From G965202665 sp965243835 (GTDB lineage Bacteria; Actinomycetota; Acidimicrobiia; Spongiisociales; Spongiisociaceae), in contig OZ251578.1 of NCBI GenBank assembly GCA_965243835.1, positions 868,001-932,000 on the forward strand: 64,000 nucleotides of DNA, in the 5' to 3' direction. The translations under genes and the position numbers were made by a program. The notes below the pieces were generated by a model. The model was not told the DNA's origin, did not search any database, and saw only the letters and a program-made list of their open reading frames with translations. Below are positions 1-8,008 of the stretch, piece by piece. The first letter of the stretch is position 1. Every line of letters starts with the position of its first letter.

Positions 1-1
1 C

Positions 2-280
2 GTGGGACACGGGATCGGACGCAATATGCACGAAAGCCCCCAGGTCCCCAACTACGGACCCCCCGGCAAAGGAGTCCGTCTCAAAACCGGGATGGCGATT
101 TGCATTGAGCCGATGTTCAATCTGGGCTCGGGGAAGACCGTGGTGCGGGAAGACGGCTGGACGGTGGCCACCATCGACTCCCATCTGTCCGCCCATTTCG
201 AGCACACGGTGGCCCTCACCCCGGACGGTCCGCAGGTGCTCACCGTCAGCGATTTGCTTTCCGCCCGCCCCGATGGTTAG
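2..280 (+). CDS. map: Methionine aminopeptidase type I, C-terminal part
   Basis: This is the 3' end of a cytosolic enzyme that removes the initiator methionine from nascent proteins. The 5' part lies outside the window. The visible 92 residues carry the family's active-site landmarks: GHGIGR with a following HE and VPNYG (metal and substrate histidines), IEPM with a metal-ligand glutamate, and SAHFEHTV with the last glutamate ligand. The TAG stop is at 278-280. It precedes rpmJ in the usual actinobacterial order, but the infA gene normally found between them does not fit in the 163-bp gap. The identification is firm; only the extent is partial. Confidence 0.95.
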   Translation: MGHGIGRNMHESPQVPNYGPPGKGVRLKTGMAICIEPMFNLGSGKTVVREDGWTVATIDSHLSAHFEHTVALTPDGPQVLTVSDLLSARPDG

Positions 281-443
281 AATATCCGTTCCGGTCGCGG
301 GACCCGCCCGGCGGGTTGTTCCGCGCCCGGAGCGTTGCGCGTCATCACCGGCTTCCGTTCCGGCGGGGGCTTGGTCGCGCCGCGCATGCGACAGCCGCCC
401 GCAACCAAAACCAGCAAACCGATCCAGCAACCAAGACGGGGAA

Positions 444-557
444 ATGAAAGTCAAGCCATCCGCCAAGAAGATGTGCGATAACTGCCGCATCATCCGCCGC
501 CGGCGGCGGGTGTGGGTGGTGTGCTCCAATCCCCGTCACAAGCAACGCCAGGGCTGA
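444..557 (+). CDS. rpmJ: 50S ribosomal protein L36
   Basis: A 37-residue basic protein of the large ribosomal subunit, with the normal family length. It begins MKVKPSAKKMCDNC and ends CSNPRHKQRQG, giving the zinc-ribbon pattern CxxC...C....H typical of the C+ form of L36. The ATG at 444 is preceded by a GGGGAA stretch as a weak ribosome-binding site. It is the first gene after map and is followed 43 bp later by rpsM. The zinc-ligand version of L36 is the one usually repressed or replaced under zinc limitation in other bacteria; no paralogue is seen here. Confidence 0.95.
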   Translation: MKVKPSAKKMCDNCRIIRRRRRVWVVCSNPRHKQRQG

Positions 558-600
558 GCCGCCCCGACCGCGCAAGAAATCCAGGAGGCCGGTAAACAAT

Positions 601-981
601 ATGGCACGTATCGCAGGAGTCGACCTTCCCCGCCAAAAGCGGCTGGAGATCGGCTTGACCTACATTTACGGGATCGGGCTGTCCACTTCCCGCACCCTCT
701 GTTCCGAGTTGCGCATCAACCCGGACACCAAGGTGTCCCAGCTGTCGGACGAGGAGGTGGCCGCCATCCGCTCCTACATCCAGGGCAGCCTGCGGGTGGA
801 AGGCGATCTGCGCCGGGTCGTCAACCAGAACATCAAGCGCAAAATGGAAATCGGGTGCTACCAGGGACTGCGCCACCGGCGGGGCCTGCCGGTGCGGGGA
901 CAGCGCACCCACACCAACGCCCGCACCCGCAAGGGCAAGCGGATCGCCATCGCGGGCAAGAAAAAGGTGGTGAAGAAGTAA
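601..981 (+). CDS. rpsM: 30S ribosomal protein S13
   Basis: Ribosomal protein of the small-subunit head that contacts the A- and P-site tRNAs. The 126 residues begin MARIAGVDLPRQKRLEIGLT and contain the family signature GLRHRRGLPVRGQRTHTNART near the C-terminus, followed by a lysine-rich tail. An AGGAGG site lies about 13 bp upstream of the ATG at 601. The TAA stop overlaps the rpsK ATG in TAATG, so the two are probably translationally coupled. Confidence 0.97.
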   Translation: MARIAGVDLPRQKRLEIGLTYIYGIGLSTSRTLCSELRINPDTKVSQLSDEEVAAIRSYIQGSLRVEGDLRRVVNQNIKRKMEIGCYQGLRHRRGLPVRGQRTHTNARTRKGKRIAIAGKKKVVKK

Positions 982-1364
982 TGGCCCGCAAACGAACCCG
1001 CCGCCGGGAGCGCCGCAACCTCACGCACGGCTCCGCCCACATCAAGGCCAGTTTCAACAACACCATCATCACTATCACCGACGTCAGCGGCAACACGGTG
1101 GCTTGGACTTCGGGCGGTTCGGTGGGTTTCAAAGGTTCCCGCAAGTCCACCCCCTATGCGGCCCAGGTAGCGGCCGAGGAGGCCGTCCGCCGGGCCAACG
1201 AACACGGCATCCGCAAACTGGAGGTGATCGTCAGCGGCGCCGGGACCGGCAAGGACACCGCGGTGCGCACCTTGCAGAACCTGGGGATGGAGGTGTCGCA
1301 AATCCGGGACGTGACCCCGCTTCCCCACAACGGTTGCCGCCCCAAAAAGCGGCGCCGGGGTTAG
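981..1364 (+). CDS. rpsK: 30S ribosomal protein S11
   Basis: Small-subunit platform protein of 127 residues, normal for the family. It has the basic N-terminus MARKRTRRRERRNL and the conserved segments HIKASFNNTIITITD, GFKGSRKSTPYAAQ and the C-terminal DVTPLPHNGCRPKKRRR. The start overlaps the rpsM stop by one base, and rpsD follows after 13 bp, so it sits inside the alpha operon. Confidence 0.97.
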   Translation: MARKRTRRRERRNLTHGSAHIKASFNNTIITITDVSGNTVAWTSGGSVGFKGSRKSTPYAAQVAAEEAVRRANEHGIRKLEVIVSGAGTGKDTAVRTLQNLGMEVSQIRDVTPLPHNGCRPKKRRRG

Positions 1365-1377
1365 GAGAACGCAGGTT

Positions 1378-1986
1378 ATGGCCCGTTACACCGGACCCCG
1401 CACCCGGCGCAGCCGCCGCGTCGGCCAGCTCTTGGACGAGAACAAGGCCAAGTACTACGACCGCCGCCCCTACCCGCCGGGGGAGCACGGCCGGCGCCGC
1501 ATCCGGGAGACCGACTATCTGATCCAATTGCGGGAGAAGCAGAAAATGCGCCAGATTTACGGGGTGCTGGAGAAGCAGTTCCGCCGCTACTACCGGGAGG
1601 CGGCCCGTAGCAAGGGCATCACCGGCGACACTCTGCTCCAGTTTCTGGAATGCCGTTTGGACAACGTGGTGTACCGGGCCGGGTTGGCCCGCACCCGCCC
1701 CCAGGCCCGGCAACTGGTCAACCATGGCCATTTCCGGGTCAACGACCGCAAAGTGGATATTCCCTCCTACCGGGTGCGGGCCGGGGATGTGGTTACGGTC
1801 AAGGACCGTTCCCGCGACTCCATCGTCATCCGCCAGGCTCTGGACACTTTGGGCGAACGGGCCGCCCCCGGCTGGTTGGAGGTGACCGCCGAAGACCGAC
1901 GGATAACGGTGCTGGACATCCCGGCCCGTTCCCAGATCGACACCGAAGTCCAAGAACAACTGGTGGTGGAGTTGTACTCCAAGTAG
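1378..1986 (+). CDS. rpsD: 30S ribosomal protein S4
   Basis: Primary 16S rRNA-binding protein that nucleates small-subunit assembly; in many bacteria it also autoregulates the alpha operon. The 202-residue product has the N-terminal MARYTGPRTRRSRRVGQLL, the central YGVLEKQFRRYY segment and an S4 RNA-binding domain around residues 90-150 (FLECRLDNVVYRAGLARTR, then QLVNHGHFRVN). GGAGAA is seen upstream of the ATG. The N-terminal zinc-binding cysteines are absent (C- type S4). Confidence 0.97.
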   Translation: MARYTGPRTRRSRRVGQLLDENKAKYYDRRPYPPGEHGRRRIRETDYLIQLREKQKMRQIYGVLEKQFRRYYREAARSKGITGDTLLQFLECRLDNVVYRAGLARTRPQARQLVNHGHFRVNDRKVDIPSYRVRAGDVVTVKDRSRDSIVIRQALDTLGERAAPGWLEVTAEDRRITVLDIPARSQIDTEVQEQLVVELYSK

Positions 1987-2059
1987 GGGCCGGGCGCCGC
2001 GCCCGCGCCGGTCTGACCAAGTTTGACAAATAAGCCGAGCAGGAGAGGCTGTAAAACAA

Positions 2060-3016
2060 GTGCAAGCTTTGATAGTTCAACGTCCCGAAATTGATTTCCG
2101 GTCGGTTTCCCCGACGCGGGCGCAGTTCGTGGTGGAGCCTTTGGAGCCCGGTTTCGGGCACACGTTGGGCAACACCATGCGGCGCACCCTGCTTTCCCGG
2201 ATTCCCGGGGCGGCGGTTTCCAGCGTCCGCCTCGAGAACGCCGACCACGAGTTCACCACCGTTCCGGGAGTGGAGGAGGATGTGGTGGATATCGTGCTCA
2301 ACATCAAGGGGCTGGTAGTGCGCATGCTGGACCCGGAGCCGCAGGTTTTGACCCTGTCCGTGAAAGGGCCGGGAGCGGCCACCGCCGCCGATTTGAACAT
2401 CCCCAGCGGAGTGCAAATCGTCAACCCGGATCTGCATATCGCCACTTTGGCCGCGGACGGCGTGCTGGAAATGGAAATGACGGTGGAGCAGGGAGTGGGT
2501 TACCGCAGCGCCGAGAAGAACCAGCATTCGGATGTGATCGGGGTGATCCCGGTTGATTCCTTTTTTTCCCCGGTGCGGCATGTGGCCTTCCGGGTAGAGC
2601 CCACCCAGGTCGGCCAGATGACCAACTTCGACCAGTTGGTGGTGGATGTGGAAACCGACGGTTCCATCGCTCCCCAGGAGGCGGTGTCGTCCGCGGGCAA
2701 GACCCTGCGCGAGTTGCTGGGGTTGTTCGCCGACGCCGGAGAAGGGATCGGCTTGGAGCTGGGCCAGGTTGCGGTTACCTCCTCGGCCGCTTCCGACCTG
2801 GATTTGGAGATCGACGTGCTGGACCTGTCCGAGCGCCCCCGCAACTGCCTGCGCCGGGCCAATATCAACACGGTGGGCGACTTGGTGAAGTCCACCGCAA
2901 AAGACCTGCTGGCCATCACCAACTTCGGTCACAAAAGCCTGGAGGAGGTAAACATAAAGCTGGACAGCCTCGGCTTGAGCATCGCCGCCGAGGACGAAGA
3001 GGAGGTTTTGGACTGA
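2060..3016 (+). CDS. rpoA: DNA-directed RNA polymerase alpha subunit
   Basis: Alpha subunit of RNA polymerase; its N-terminal domain dimerises and scaffolds beta/beta', and its C-terminal domain binds UP elements and activators. At 318 residues it matches the actinobacterial length. Visible landmarks are FVVEPLEPGFGHTLGNTMRR and LLSRIPGAAV in the N-terminal domain. The C-terminal domain ends with ELSERPRN-type and NFGHKSLEEVNIKL helices (LSERPRNCLRRANINTVGDL). The start is a GTG at 2060 with an AGGAGAGG site at 2040-2047. The stop overlaps the rplQ ATG (TGATG). Confidence 0.97.
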   Translation: MQALIVQRPEIDFRSVSPTRAQFVVEPLEPGFGHTLGNTMRRTLLSRIPGAAVSSVRLENADHEFTTVPGVEEDVVDIVLNIKGLVVRMLDPEPQVLTLSVKGPGAATAADLNIPSGVQIVNPDLHIATLAADGVLEMEMTVEQGVGYRSAEKNQHSDVIGVIPVDSFFSPVRHVAFRVEPTQVGQMTNFDQLVVDVETDGSIAPQEAVSSAGKTLRELLGLFADAGEGIGLELGQVAVTSSAASDLDLEIDVLDLSERPRNCLRRANINTVGDLVKSTAKDLLAITNFGHKSLEEVNIKLDSLGLSIAAEDEEEVLD

Positions 3017-3366
3017 TGCCCCGTCCCCGCAAGGGCCGTCGCCTGGGGGGCGGCCCCGCCCATCAGAAGGCCATTCTGTCCAACCTGGCCCAGTCGCTGA
3101 TCTGGGACGAGCGGATCACCACCACCCTCACCAAAGCCAAGGTGTTGCGTCCCTATGTGGAGAAGGTGATCACCAAGGCCCGCCGGGGCGGCCTGCACAA
3201 CCGTCGCCTGGTGCTGGCCGACCTGCCCGATTTGGAGGTGGTGACCAAGCTTTTCGACGAGGTGGGCCCCCGTTACCGGGGACGACCCGGCGGTTACACC
3301 CGCATCGTCAAAATCGGCCCCCGCCGGGGCGACAACGCGGAAATGGCCGTAATAGAACTGGTCTAA
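3016..3366 (+). CDS. rplQ: 50S ribosomal protein L17
   Basis: Large-subunit protein near the peptide exit tunnel. The 116 residues include MPRPRKGRRLGGGPAHQKAI, the conserved LIWDERITTTLTKAK and VEKVITKAR, and end RRGDNAEMAVIELV. It overlaps the rpoA stop and is the last recognisable ribosomal gene of the operon. truA, which usually follows directly, is displaced by about 1.2 kb containing three unrelated small genes. Confidence 0.97.
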   Translation: MPRPRKGRRLGGGPAHQKAILSNLAQSLIWDERITTTLTKAKVLRPYVEKVITKARRGGLHNRRLVLADLPDLEVVTKLFDEVGPRYRGRPGGYTRIVKIGPRRGDNAEMAVIELV

Positions 3367-3448
3367 TCCCCGTCGCGGTTCAGGATGGGCGGCTGTTACA
3401 ATGGGGACGAGAGGCGTAACAAAATTTCCGACTGAAAGGAGCTCGGGT

Positions 3449-3700
3449 ATGGCACTGGCTACTTTGGAGGGCGTGGAGGATGTACGGGCGGTGGATCATT
3501 GGAGGTTGTGGGTACGGTTTGAGGATGGCGTGGAGGGCGAAGTCGATGTGAGCGCCTTGCGGGACAGCCCCATGTTCGCCGCCTTGCATGACCGCAGTTT
3601 TTTTGACACGGTGCATGTTTGTATGAAGGTTGTAAGCTGGGGCGATGGGTTGGAACTGGATCCTTGTTGGTTTTACAGGATGTTGACGGAGCCCGCGTAA
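3449..3700 (+). CDS. DUF2442-family small protein
   Basis: An 83-residue protein that matches the DUF2442 pattern (a DHWRLWVRFEDGVEGEVDVSAL-type core followed by FDTVHV and a conserved DPCWFYRML end). I chose the ATG at 3449 because AAAGGAGC lies 7 bp upstream; an upstream ATG at 3401 lacks such a site. DUF2442 proteins are usually encoded beside DUF4160 proteins, exactly as here (6-bp gap), and such pairs have been suggested to act as toxin-antitoxin-like modules; the function is not established. The pair is inserted between rplQ and truA. Confidence 0.8.
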   Translation: MALATLEGVEDVRAVDHWRLWVRFEDGVEGEVDVSALRDSPMFAALHDRSFFDTVHVCMKVVSWGDGLELDPCWFYRMLTEPA

Positions 3701-3706
3701 GATTTT

Positions 3707-4003
3707 ATGACCACGCTATCCCGGTTTCAGGGAATGATAATCAGCGTGTTCAACGAAAGGGGACAACATCACCTCCCCCATATCCATGTGCGCAACTATG
3801 ATGGCCGGTCTTTGTTGAGCATCGGGGTGGGCGTCGCGCGGGGCTGGAGCATAGGAGACTGGTCGCATCTGGACGGCAAGCAACGGAAACTCTTGAACAG
3901 TTACTTGGAGGAACGTTCCGGGGAACTGGAACAAGCCTGGTTTGATATACGATCCGGTCGCGTTCCCCGGCCTATTGAGCCGCCCTCCGGCGCCTCGTCG
4001 TGA
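3707..4003 (+). CDS. DUF4160-family small protein
   Basis: A 98-residue protein with the DUF4160 hallmarks: LSRFQGMIISVF near the start and HHLPHIHVRNYDGRS, which corresponds to the family's PPHFHV motif. A C-terminal segment follows (LLNSYLEERSGELEQAWFDIR, read in parts) ending in RVPRPIEP. It follows the DUF2442 gene by 6 bp, the usual partner arrangement, so the two are probably co-transcribed. No catalytic function is assigned to the family; a stress or toxin-antitoxin role is only a suggestion. Confidence 0.8.
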   Translation: MTTLSRFQGMIISVFNERGQHHLPHIHVRNYDGRSLLSIGVGVARGWSIGDWSHLDGKQRKLLNSYLEERSGELEQAWFDIRSGRVPRPIEPPSGASS

Positions 4004-4027
4004 ATAGTAAAGCAACCGAGGACGCGG

Positions 4028-4528
4028 GTGTTTAGCGGGTTGGTGCGGGCGGGGCGCCTGGACCGGAGTTTCTTCACCTCGTTGATGTTCGACGAGCGGG
4101 CGGTGGGCAATGCGGTGACGATCATGGCCGTGCTGGGCGTTGTGCTGTTCGCCCGCCTGTCGTTGTTTTCCATCCTGTACGCCGCCTTGTACGGGATGTT
4201 GCGGGGGTTGATTTCCGCCGGGTTGGCGTGGGCCGCGGCCGCCTTGCTCTTTCGGCGCTCGGGTCGCTTCCTGACCACTTTCCGCTTGGCCGGATACGCC
4301 CATGTCGGGTTCGTCCCGGCGGCGGCGGTTTCCTTGGCGCTCCGTTTCGGGTCGGTTCCGGCCGCCGGTTGGTTGGCGGCTGCGGCCCTGCTGGTTTCCC
4401 TCTTCTGGTACGCGGCGGCCATGCGGGCGGCCGCCGACGCCCAGTTCGACCTGACCGGCAGCCAAGCCTGGTTGTGCGGAGCGGCGGCCGCCCTCGGGTG
4501 GGTGGCGGCCCGACTGCTGGGCATTTAG
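4028..4528 (+). CDS. Small integral membrane protein, YIP1-like
   Basis: A 166-residue hydrophobic protein with about five predicted membrane segments (for example AVTIMAVLGVVLFARL, SAGLAWAAAALLF, GFVPAAAVSLAL, AGWLAAAALLVSLFWYAAAM, LCGAAAALGWVAARL). The layout, with a short soluble N-terminus and a paired hairpin core, resembles Yip1-domain proteins that often sit next to truA in actinobacteria, but no decisive motif is seen. The start is a GTG at 4028 with GAGGA upstream. It ends 6 bp before truA and is probably in the same transcript. Function unknown. Confidence 0.6.
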   Translation: MFSGLVRAGRLDRSFFTSLMFDERAVGNAVTIMAVLGVVLFARLSLFSILYAALYGMLRGLISAGLAWAAAALLFRRSGRFLTTFRLAGYAHVGFVPAAAVSLALRFGSVPAAGWLAAAALLVSLFWYAAAMRAAADAQFDLTGSQAWLCGAAAALGWVAARLLGI

Positions 4529-4534
4529 GCGGGC

Positions 4535-5305
4535 ATGTCCGGCGTGTCCGGGCCCGCCCCGGTTTTCCGGCTGGATCTTTCCTACGACGGGACGGGTTTT
4601 CACGGCTACGCCCGCCAGCCGGGTTTGCGCACCGTGCAAGGCGAGCTGGAGGAGGGGCTGTCCCGCATCCTGCGCGGGGCGGAGTTCTCCACCGAGGTTG
4701 CGGGACGCACCGACGCCGGGGTGCACGCCCGCGGCCAGGTAGCAGGGGTAACCCTGGACCCGCCTCCCGGAGAGATTCCCTTCCCGCATCGCTGGGCGGG
4801 TTCGCTTACCAAACTGCTTGCTCCGGAAATCGTCGTTTTCCGGGCGAAGCGGGCCCCCGACGGTTTTTCAGCCCGCTTCGACGCGGTGCGCCGCACCTAC
4901 CGCTACCGAATTTTGAACCGGGAGTTCCCCGACCCGTTGCGCCGCAACATCGCTTGGCATGTTAAACACCCGCTGGACTCGGAGGCCATGAACCGGGCGC
5001 TGGAGCATCTGGTCGGAGAGCACGACTTCGCTTCTTTTTGCCGGAGGGCGGAGGGCCGTTCCACGGTGCGCACGGTGGAGCGGGCGGAGTGGAGCCGCCG
5101 CCCCGACGACATGCTCCGCTTGGAAATTTCCGCCCCCGCCTTCTGCCATCAGATGGTGCGCTCCATCGCCGCTTGGTCGGTAGAGGCGGGCCGGGGCCGC
5201 CGCAACCCCGATTCCACTCCCGCGGTCCTGCGGGCCCGGGACCGTTCCGCCGCCGCCGGAGCCGCCCCGCCCCACGGACTAACCCTCTGGCAAGTGGACT
5301 ACTGA
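4535..5305 (+). CDS. truA: tRNA pseudouridine(38-40) synthase TruA
   Basis: Isomerises uridines 38-40 in the anticodon arm of tRNAs. The 256-residue product has the usual length. It contains LDLSYDGTGFHGYARQPG, the catalytic-aspartate motif AGRTDAGVHARGQV, RTYRYRI and the C-terminal FCHQMVRSI. truA normally closes the rpoA-rplQ operon, so its position after the inserted DUF2442/DUF4160 and membrane genes fits. The ATG at 4535 lies 6 bp after the preceding stop. Confidence 0.95.
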   Translation: MSGVSGPAPVFRLDLSYDGTGFHGYARQPGLRTVQGELEEGLSRILRGAEFSTEVAGRTDAGVHARGQVAGVTLDPPPGEIPFPHRWAGSLTKLLAPEIVVFRAKRAPDGFSARFDAVRRTYRYRILNREFPDPLRRNIAWHVKHPLDSEAMNRALEHLVGEHDFASFCRRAEGRSTVRTVERAEWSRRPDDMLRLEISAPAFCHQMVRSIAAWSVEAGRGRRNPDSTPAVLRARDRSAAAGAAPPHGLTLWQVDY

Positions 5306-5323
5306 GCCATCCGTCCGCGACCG

Positions 5324-5566
5324 TTACGAAGGTCGGGCCGGTTTCCCCGATTCCAAAAATTCTGTGATGTCGTCGGTGGAGTAGTCGAGATGCTCGGTGA
5401 GGTAGAGCTCAAGGTACTTGGTTTGCAGGTGCAGAAAACCCCGAATTTCATCTAGTTGCACCCACATATGGGTCCAGAGGGCATGAGCTTGATTGTTACG
5501 CGCCTCTTGCCCGGTGAGTTGCTCGGTCAGCTCCGCGATCTCTTCGGGAGTTTTAGAGGGCGGCAC
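5324..5566 (-). CDS. Hypothetical protein, 80 residues
   Basis: A small acidic, helix-rich protein (EEIAELTEQLTGQEARNNQ, then FLHLQTKYLELYLTEHLDYS) starting with GTG at 5566. It overlaps the 3' end of the upstream minus-strand gene by 14 bp, so the two are probably translationally coupled. I do not recognise a family. The sequence looks like a short coiled coil. Confidence 0.5.
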   Translation of the reverse strand: MPPSKTPEEIAELTEQLTGQEARNNQAHALWTHMWVQLDEIRGFLHLQTKYLELYLTEHLDYSTDDITEFLESGKPARPS

Positions 5567-5819
5567 ATGCGTTGCCCGGAGTCACCGCCAAAGCCCCTCT
5601 TATATCGTAGGAAATCAGATCCGGGGACCTAAGTGCTACTAGCAGTTGTTCGGTAAGGCCCACTCCGCCAAACCGCTGGCGGGAGTCCTTCAAGACTACG
5701 AAATCGTCGAAAACTTCGTGGACGAGGCCGCTGACCGGGCGAACGCCGGCGTGATAAATGGTGATTTGCTGTCCGATGAACTCGTCCAAGCGATCCCTGA
5801 TGTCTTCGGCAGGGGCCAT
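5553..5819 (-). CDS. Hypothetical protein, possible Sm-like small beta-barrel
   Basis: An 88-residue protein. The ATG at 5819 is preferred because CAGGAGG lies about 9 bp upstream; a longer version starting at 5858 lacks this. The core (DEFIGQQITIYHAGVRPVSG, then VHEVFDDFVVLKDS) alternates short beta-strand patterns like Sm/LSm or DUF2642-type barrels, but this is a fold impression only. It forms a two-gene unit with the 80-residue ORF downstream. Nothing is known of its role. Confidence 0.5.
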   Translation of the reverse strand: MAPAEDIRDRLDEFIGQQITIYHAGVRPVSGLVHEVFDDFVVLKDSRQRFGGVGLTEQLLVALRSPDLISYDIRGALAVTPGNACAAL

Positions 5820-6047
5820 AGTCCTCGTTCCTCCTGTACGGTACCCGGTTGCGGCCATTATACCTCATGCCACCCGCTCGCAACGCGCCTCCGGCAATTG
5901 CCGCTCCAGATTGGGCGAGCGTCGCCTCCGCAAAATCATTTGCGCACGCGGCGGCGTCCCCGGCCAAGAGTTCCCAATAGTCCGCTCCCGCTGCCGGGTT
6001 CTGTTCCATGGTTCTGATGTCCATGACCGGCAGGATAGGTCAGGGGG

Positions 6048-7031
6048 TCAGGCGGTCACTACTTGGCGGACGGCTTGGGCTATTTGGACGGGGCCGGGCA
6101 CCACCGCTTCCTCCAGGGGAGGGCTGAAGGGGATGGGGGCGGAGGCGGCCCCCACCCGGACGGGGGCGGCCCGCAAATCGTCGAAAGCCCCGCTGGTGAC
6201 GGAGGCGGCCAGCTCCCCGCCGAAGCCGCCGAACTCCCAGGCTTCGTGGGCTATCACTACCCGCCCCGTTTTCCGCACCGAGGCGAGGGCCGTTTCCAAA
6301 TCGAGGGGGACCAGCGAACGCAGGTCGATCAGCTCCGCCTCTATTCCCTCCTCCGCCAACTCCCGGCAGGCGGCAGCCGCATGCCGGGCCATCACCGAAT
6401 AGGAGATGATGGTCGCATCCCCCCCGGTGCGCCGCACCGCCGCCCGCCCCAGCGGAACCGAATGGTCCCCTTCCGGGACCGGTCCCCGCCGGGCGGTGAT
6501 CTTCTTGTTCTCCAGGTAGATCACCGGGTCGTCGTCGGCGATGGCCGCCCGCAACAGCCCTTTGGCGTCGGCCGGGTTGGAGGGGGCTACCACTTTCAAA
6601 CCGGGCATATGGGTGAACAACCCCTCCAGGCTGGACGAATGTTGGGCGGCCGAGGAGCGCAACACCCCGTCCGAGGCCCGCAACACCAGCGGCACCGACA
6701 CCTGGCCGCCGAACATATACCGGAACTTGGCCGCCTGGTTGACGATTTCGTCCATCGCCCCCAAAGTGAATTCCACGAAACTCATGGAAGCCACCGGGCG
6801 CAGGCCAGTCACCGCCGCCCCCACCGCCGCCGACATTATTACCGCCTCCGAAATGGGCATGTCGATCACCCGTTGCGGGCCGAACTCGTCCACCAGCCCC
6901 CGAAACTGCCCGAAGTTTCCGCCCCAACTGATGTCCTCCCCGAGCACGATCACCGCCGGGTCCTCCCGCATCGCATACTGCATGGCGGACACGGTGGCCG
7001 CCCCGAAAGTCATCCTGGTCTCGCCCATCAT
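6048..7031 (-). CDS. 2-oxoacid dehydrogenase E1 component, beta subunit
   Basis: Transketolase-like beta subunit (327 residues) of a thiamine-diphosphate E1 that decarboxylates a 2-oxoacid (pyruvate, acetoin or branched-chain type) and hands the acyl group to a lipoyl arm. Seen: AMREDPAVIVLGEDISWGG, the PISEAVIMSAAVGAAVTGLRP region, FRYMFGGQVSVPLVLR, and the C-terminal domain VIAHEAWEFGGFGGELAA. The start ATG (7031, or 7028) overlaps the alpha-subunit stop. It is the last gene of an operon of overlapping minus-strand genes. The substrate cannot be read from the sequence; the acetoin-dehydrogenase-like context with an SDR is suggestive only. No E2 or E3 is nearby. Confidence 0.9.
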   Translation of the reverse strand: MMGETRMTFGAATVSAMQYAMREDPAVIVLGEDISWGGNFGQFRGLVDEFGPQRVIDMPISEAVIMSAAVGAAVTGLRPVASMSFVEFTLGAMDEIVNQAAKFRYMFGGQVSVPLVLRASDGVLRSSAAQHSSSLEGLFTHMPGLKVVAPSNPADAKGLLRAAIADDDPVIYLENKKITARRGPVPEGDHSVPLGRAAVRRTGGDATIISYSVMARHAAAACRELAEEGIEAELIDLRSLVPLDLETALASVRKTGRVVIAHEAWEFGGFGGELAASVTSGAFDDLRAAPVRVGAASAPIPFSPPLEEAVVPGPVQIAQAVRQVVTA

Positions 7032-8008
7032 CCCCGCTCCGTAAACACCGACTGCAAAGCGCCGTCCGCCTCGGGCAACGGACTCCGCTCGGCGAACTCT
7101 TCGGCGGCGGCCGTCTCCGTCCGGGCCCGTTCCCATACCCGTTCCCGCTCCGCCTCTTCCAACAGGCCCGCCCCGGCCAGGCGCTCCTCCCAGCGGCTGA
7201 TGGGGTCGGCCGCCCGGCGGGAGTCCACTTCCTCCGCCTCCCGGTACACCTCGGCATCCCCCACGTAATGCCCCCCGAACCGGTAGGTGTCCAAAACCAG
7301 CAACGCGGGACCCTCCCCGGCCCGGGCCCGCTCCACCGCCGTCCCCGCCGCTTCGTAAACCGCCCCCGCGTCGTTTCCGTCCACCGCCCGGCCGGGGATG
7401 CCGTAGGCGGCCGCCCGCGCTGACAGGTCCTCCACCGCGGTGGTGCGACTGCGGTGGGTGAACTGGGCGTACTGGTTGTTCTCGCACGCGAACACCACCG
7501 GTAACCGGTGGACGGCGGCCAGGTTGAGGGCCTCGTGGAAAGAGCCCTTGTTGATCCCCCCGTCCCCGAAGAAGGCCGCCGTTGCCTGGTCGGTCCCCCG
7601 CAACCGGGCCGACAGGCCCGCCCCGGCCGCGATGCCCAGCCCGCCCGCCACGATCCCGTTCGCCCCCAGCATTCCCAGGGAAAAGTCGGCCACATGCATG
7701 GAACCGCCCCGCCCTCGGCACGCCCCGGTTTCCCTTCCGAACAACTCGGCCATCACCCGCTCCATCGTCATCCCCTTGGCCAGGGCGTGGCCGTGCCCCC
7801 GGTGGGTGGAAGTGATGTAATCATCGGGCCGCAACCGGGCGCACACCCCGGCCGCGGCCGCCTCCTGCCCCACGTAGGTGTGGACGAAGCCGGGCAACTT
7901 TCCCTCCCCGAACAGTTCGGCCACCCGGGTTTCGAACACCCGGATGCGCACCATCATCCGGTGCAAACCCAAGGCGATGTCGGGGGCGATTTCCGCCGGA
8001 AGGGTCAT
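7028..8008 (-). CDS. 2-oxoacid dehydrogenase E1 component, alpha subunit
   Basis: Alpha subunit (326 residues) of the thiamine-diphosphate-dependent E1. The ThDP motif reads GDGGINKGSFHEALNLAA followed 11 residues later by NN. Upstream are the family segments GKLPGFVHTYVGQEAAAAGV, STHRGHGHALAKG and GRGGSMHVAD. The ATG at 8008 overlaps the stop of the SDR gene in an ATGA, and its own stop overlaps the beta-subunit start. The length is that of acetoin/pyruvate E1 alpha proteins. With the beta subunit it should form a cytosolic heterotetramer. Confidence 0.92.
   Translation of the reverse strand: MTLPAEIAPDIALGLHRMMVRIRVFETRVAELFGEGKLPGFVHTYVGQEAAAAGVCARLRPDDYITSTHRGHGHALAKGMTMERVMAELFGRETGACRGRGGSMHVADFSLGMLGANGIVAGGLGIAAGAGLSARLRGTDQATAAFFGDGGINKGSFHEALNLAAVHRLPVVFACENNQYAQFTHRSRTTAVEDLSARAAAYGIPGRAVDGNDAGAVYEAAGTAVERARAGEGPALLVLDTYRFGGHYVGDAEVYREAEEVDSRRAADPISRWEERLAGAGLLEEAERERVWERARTETAAAEEFAERSPLPEADGALQSVFTERG

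Noticed and set aside
5820..6024. A minus-strand frame starting at 6024 with MDIRTMEQNPAAGADYWELL
   Set aside because: Only its first 50 codons lie in free DNA; it then runs through the better-supported gene 5553-5819 in another frame and looks non-coding there.
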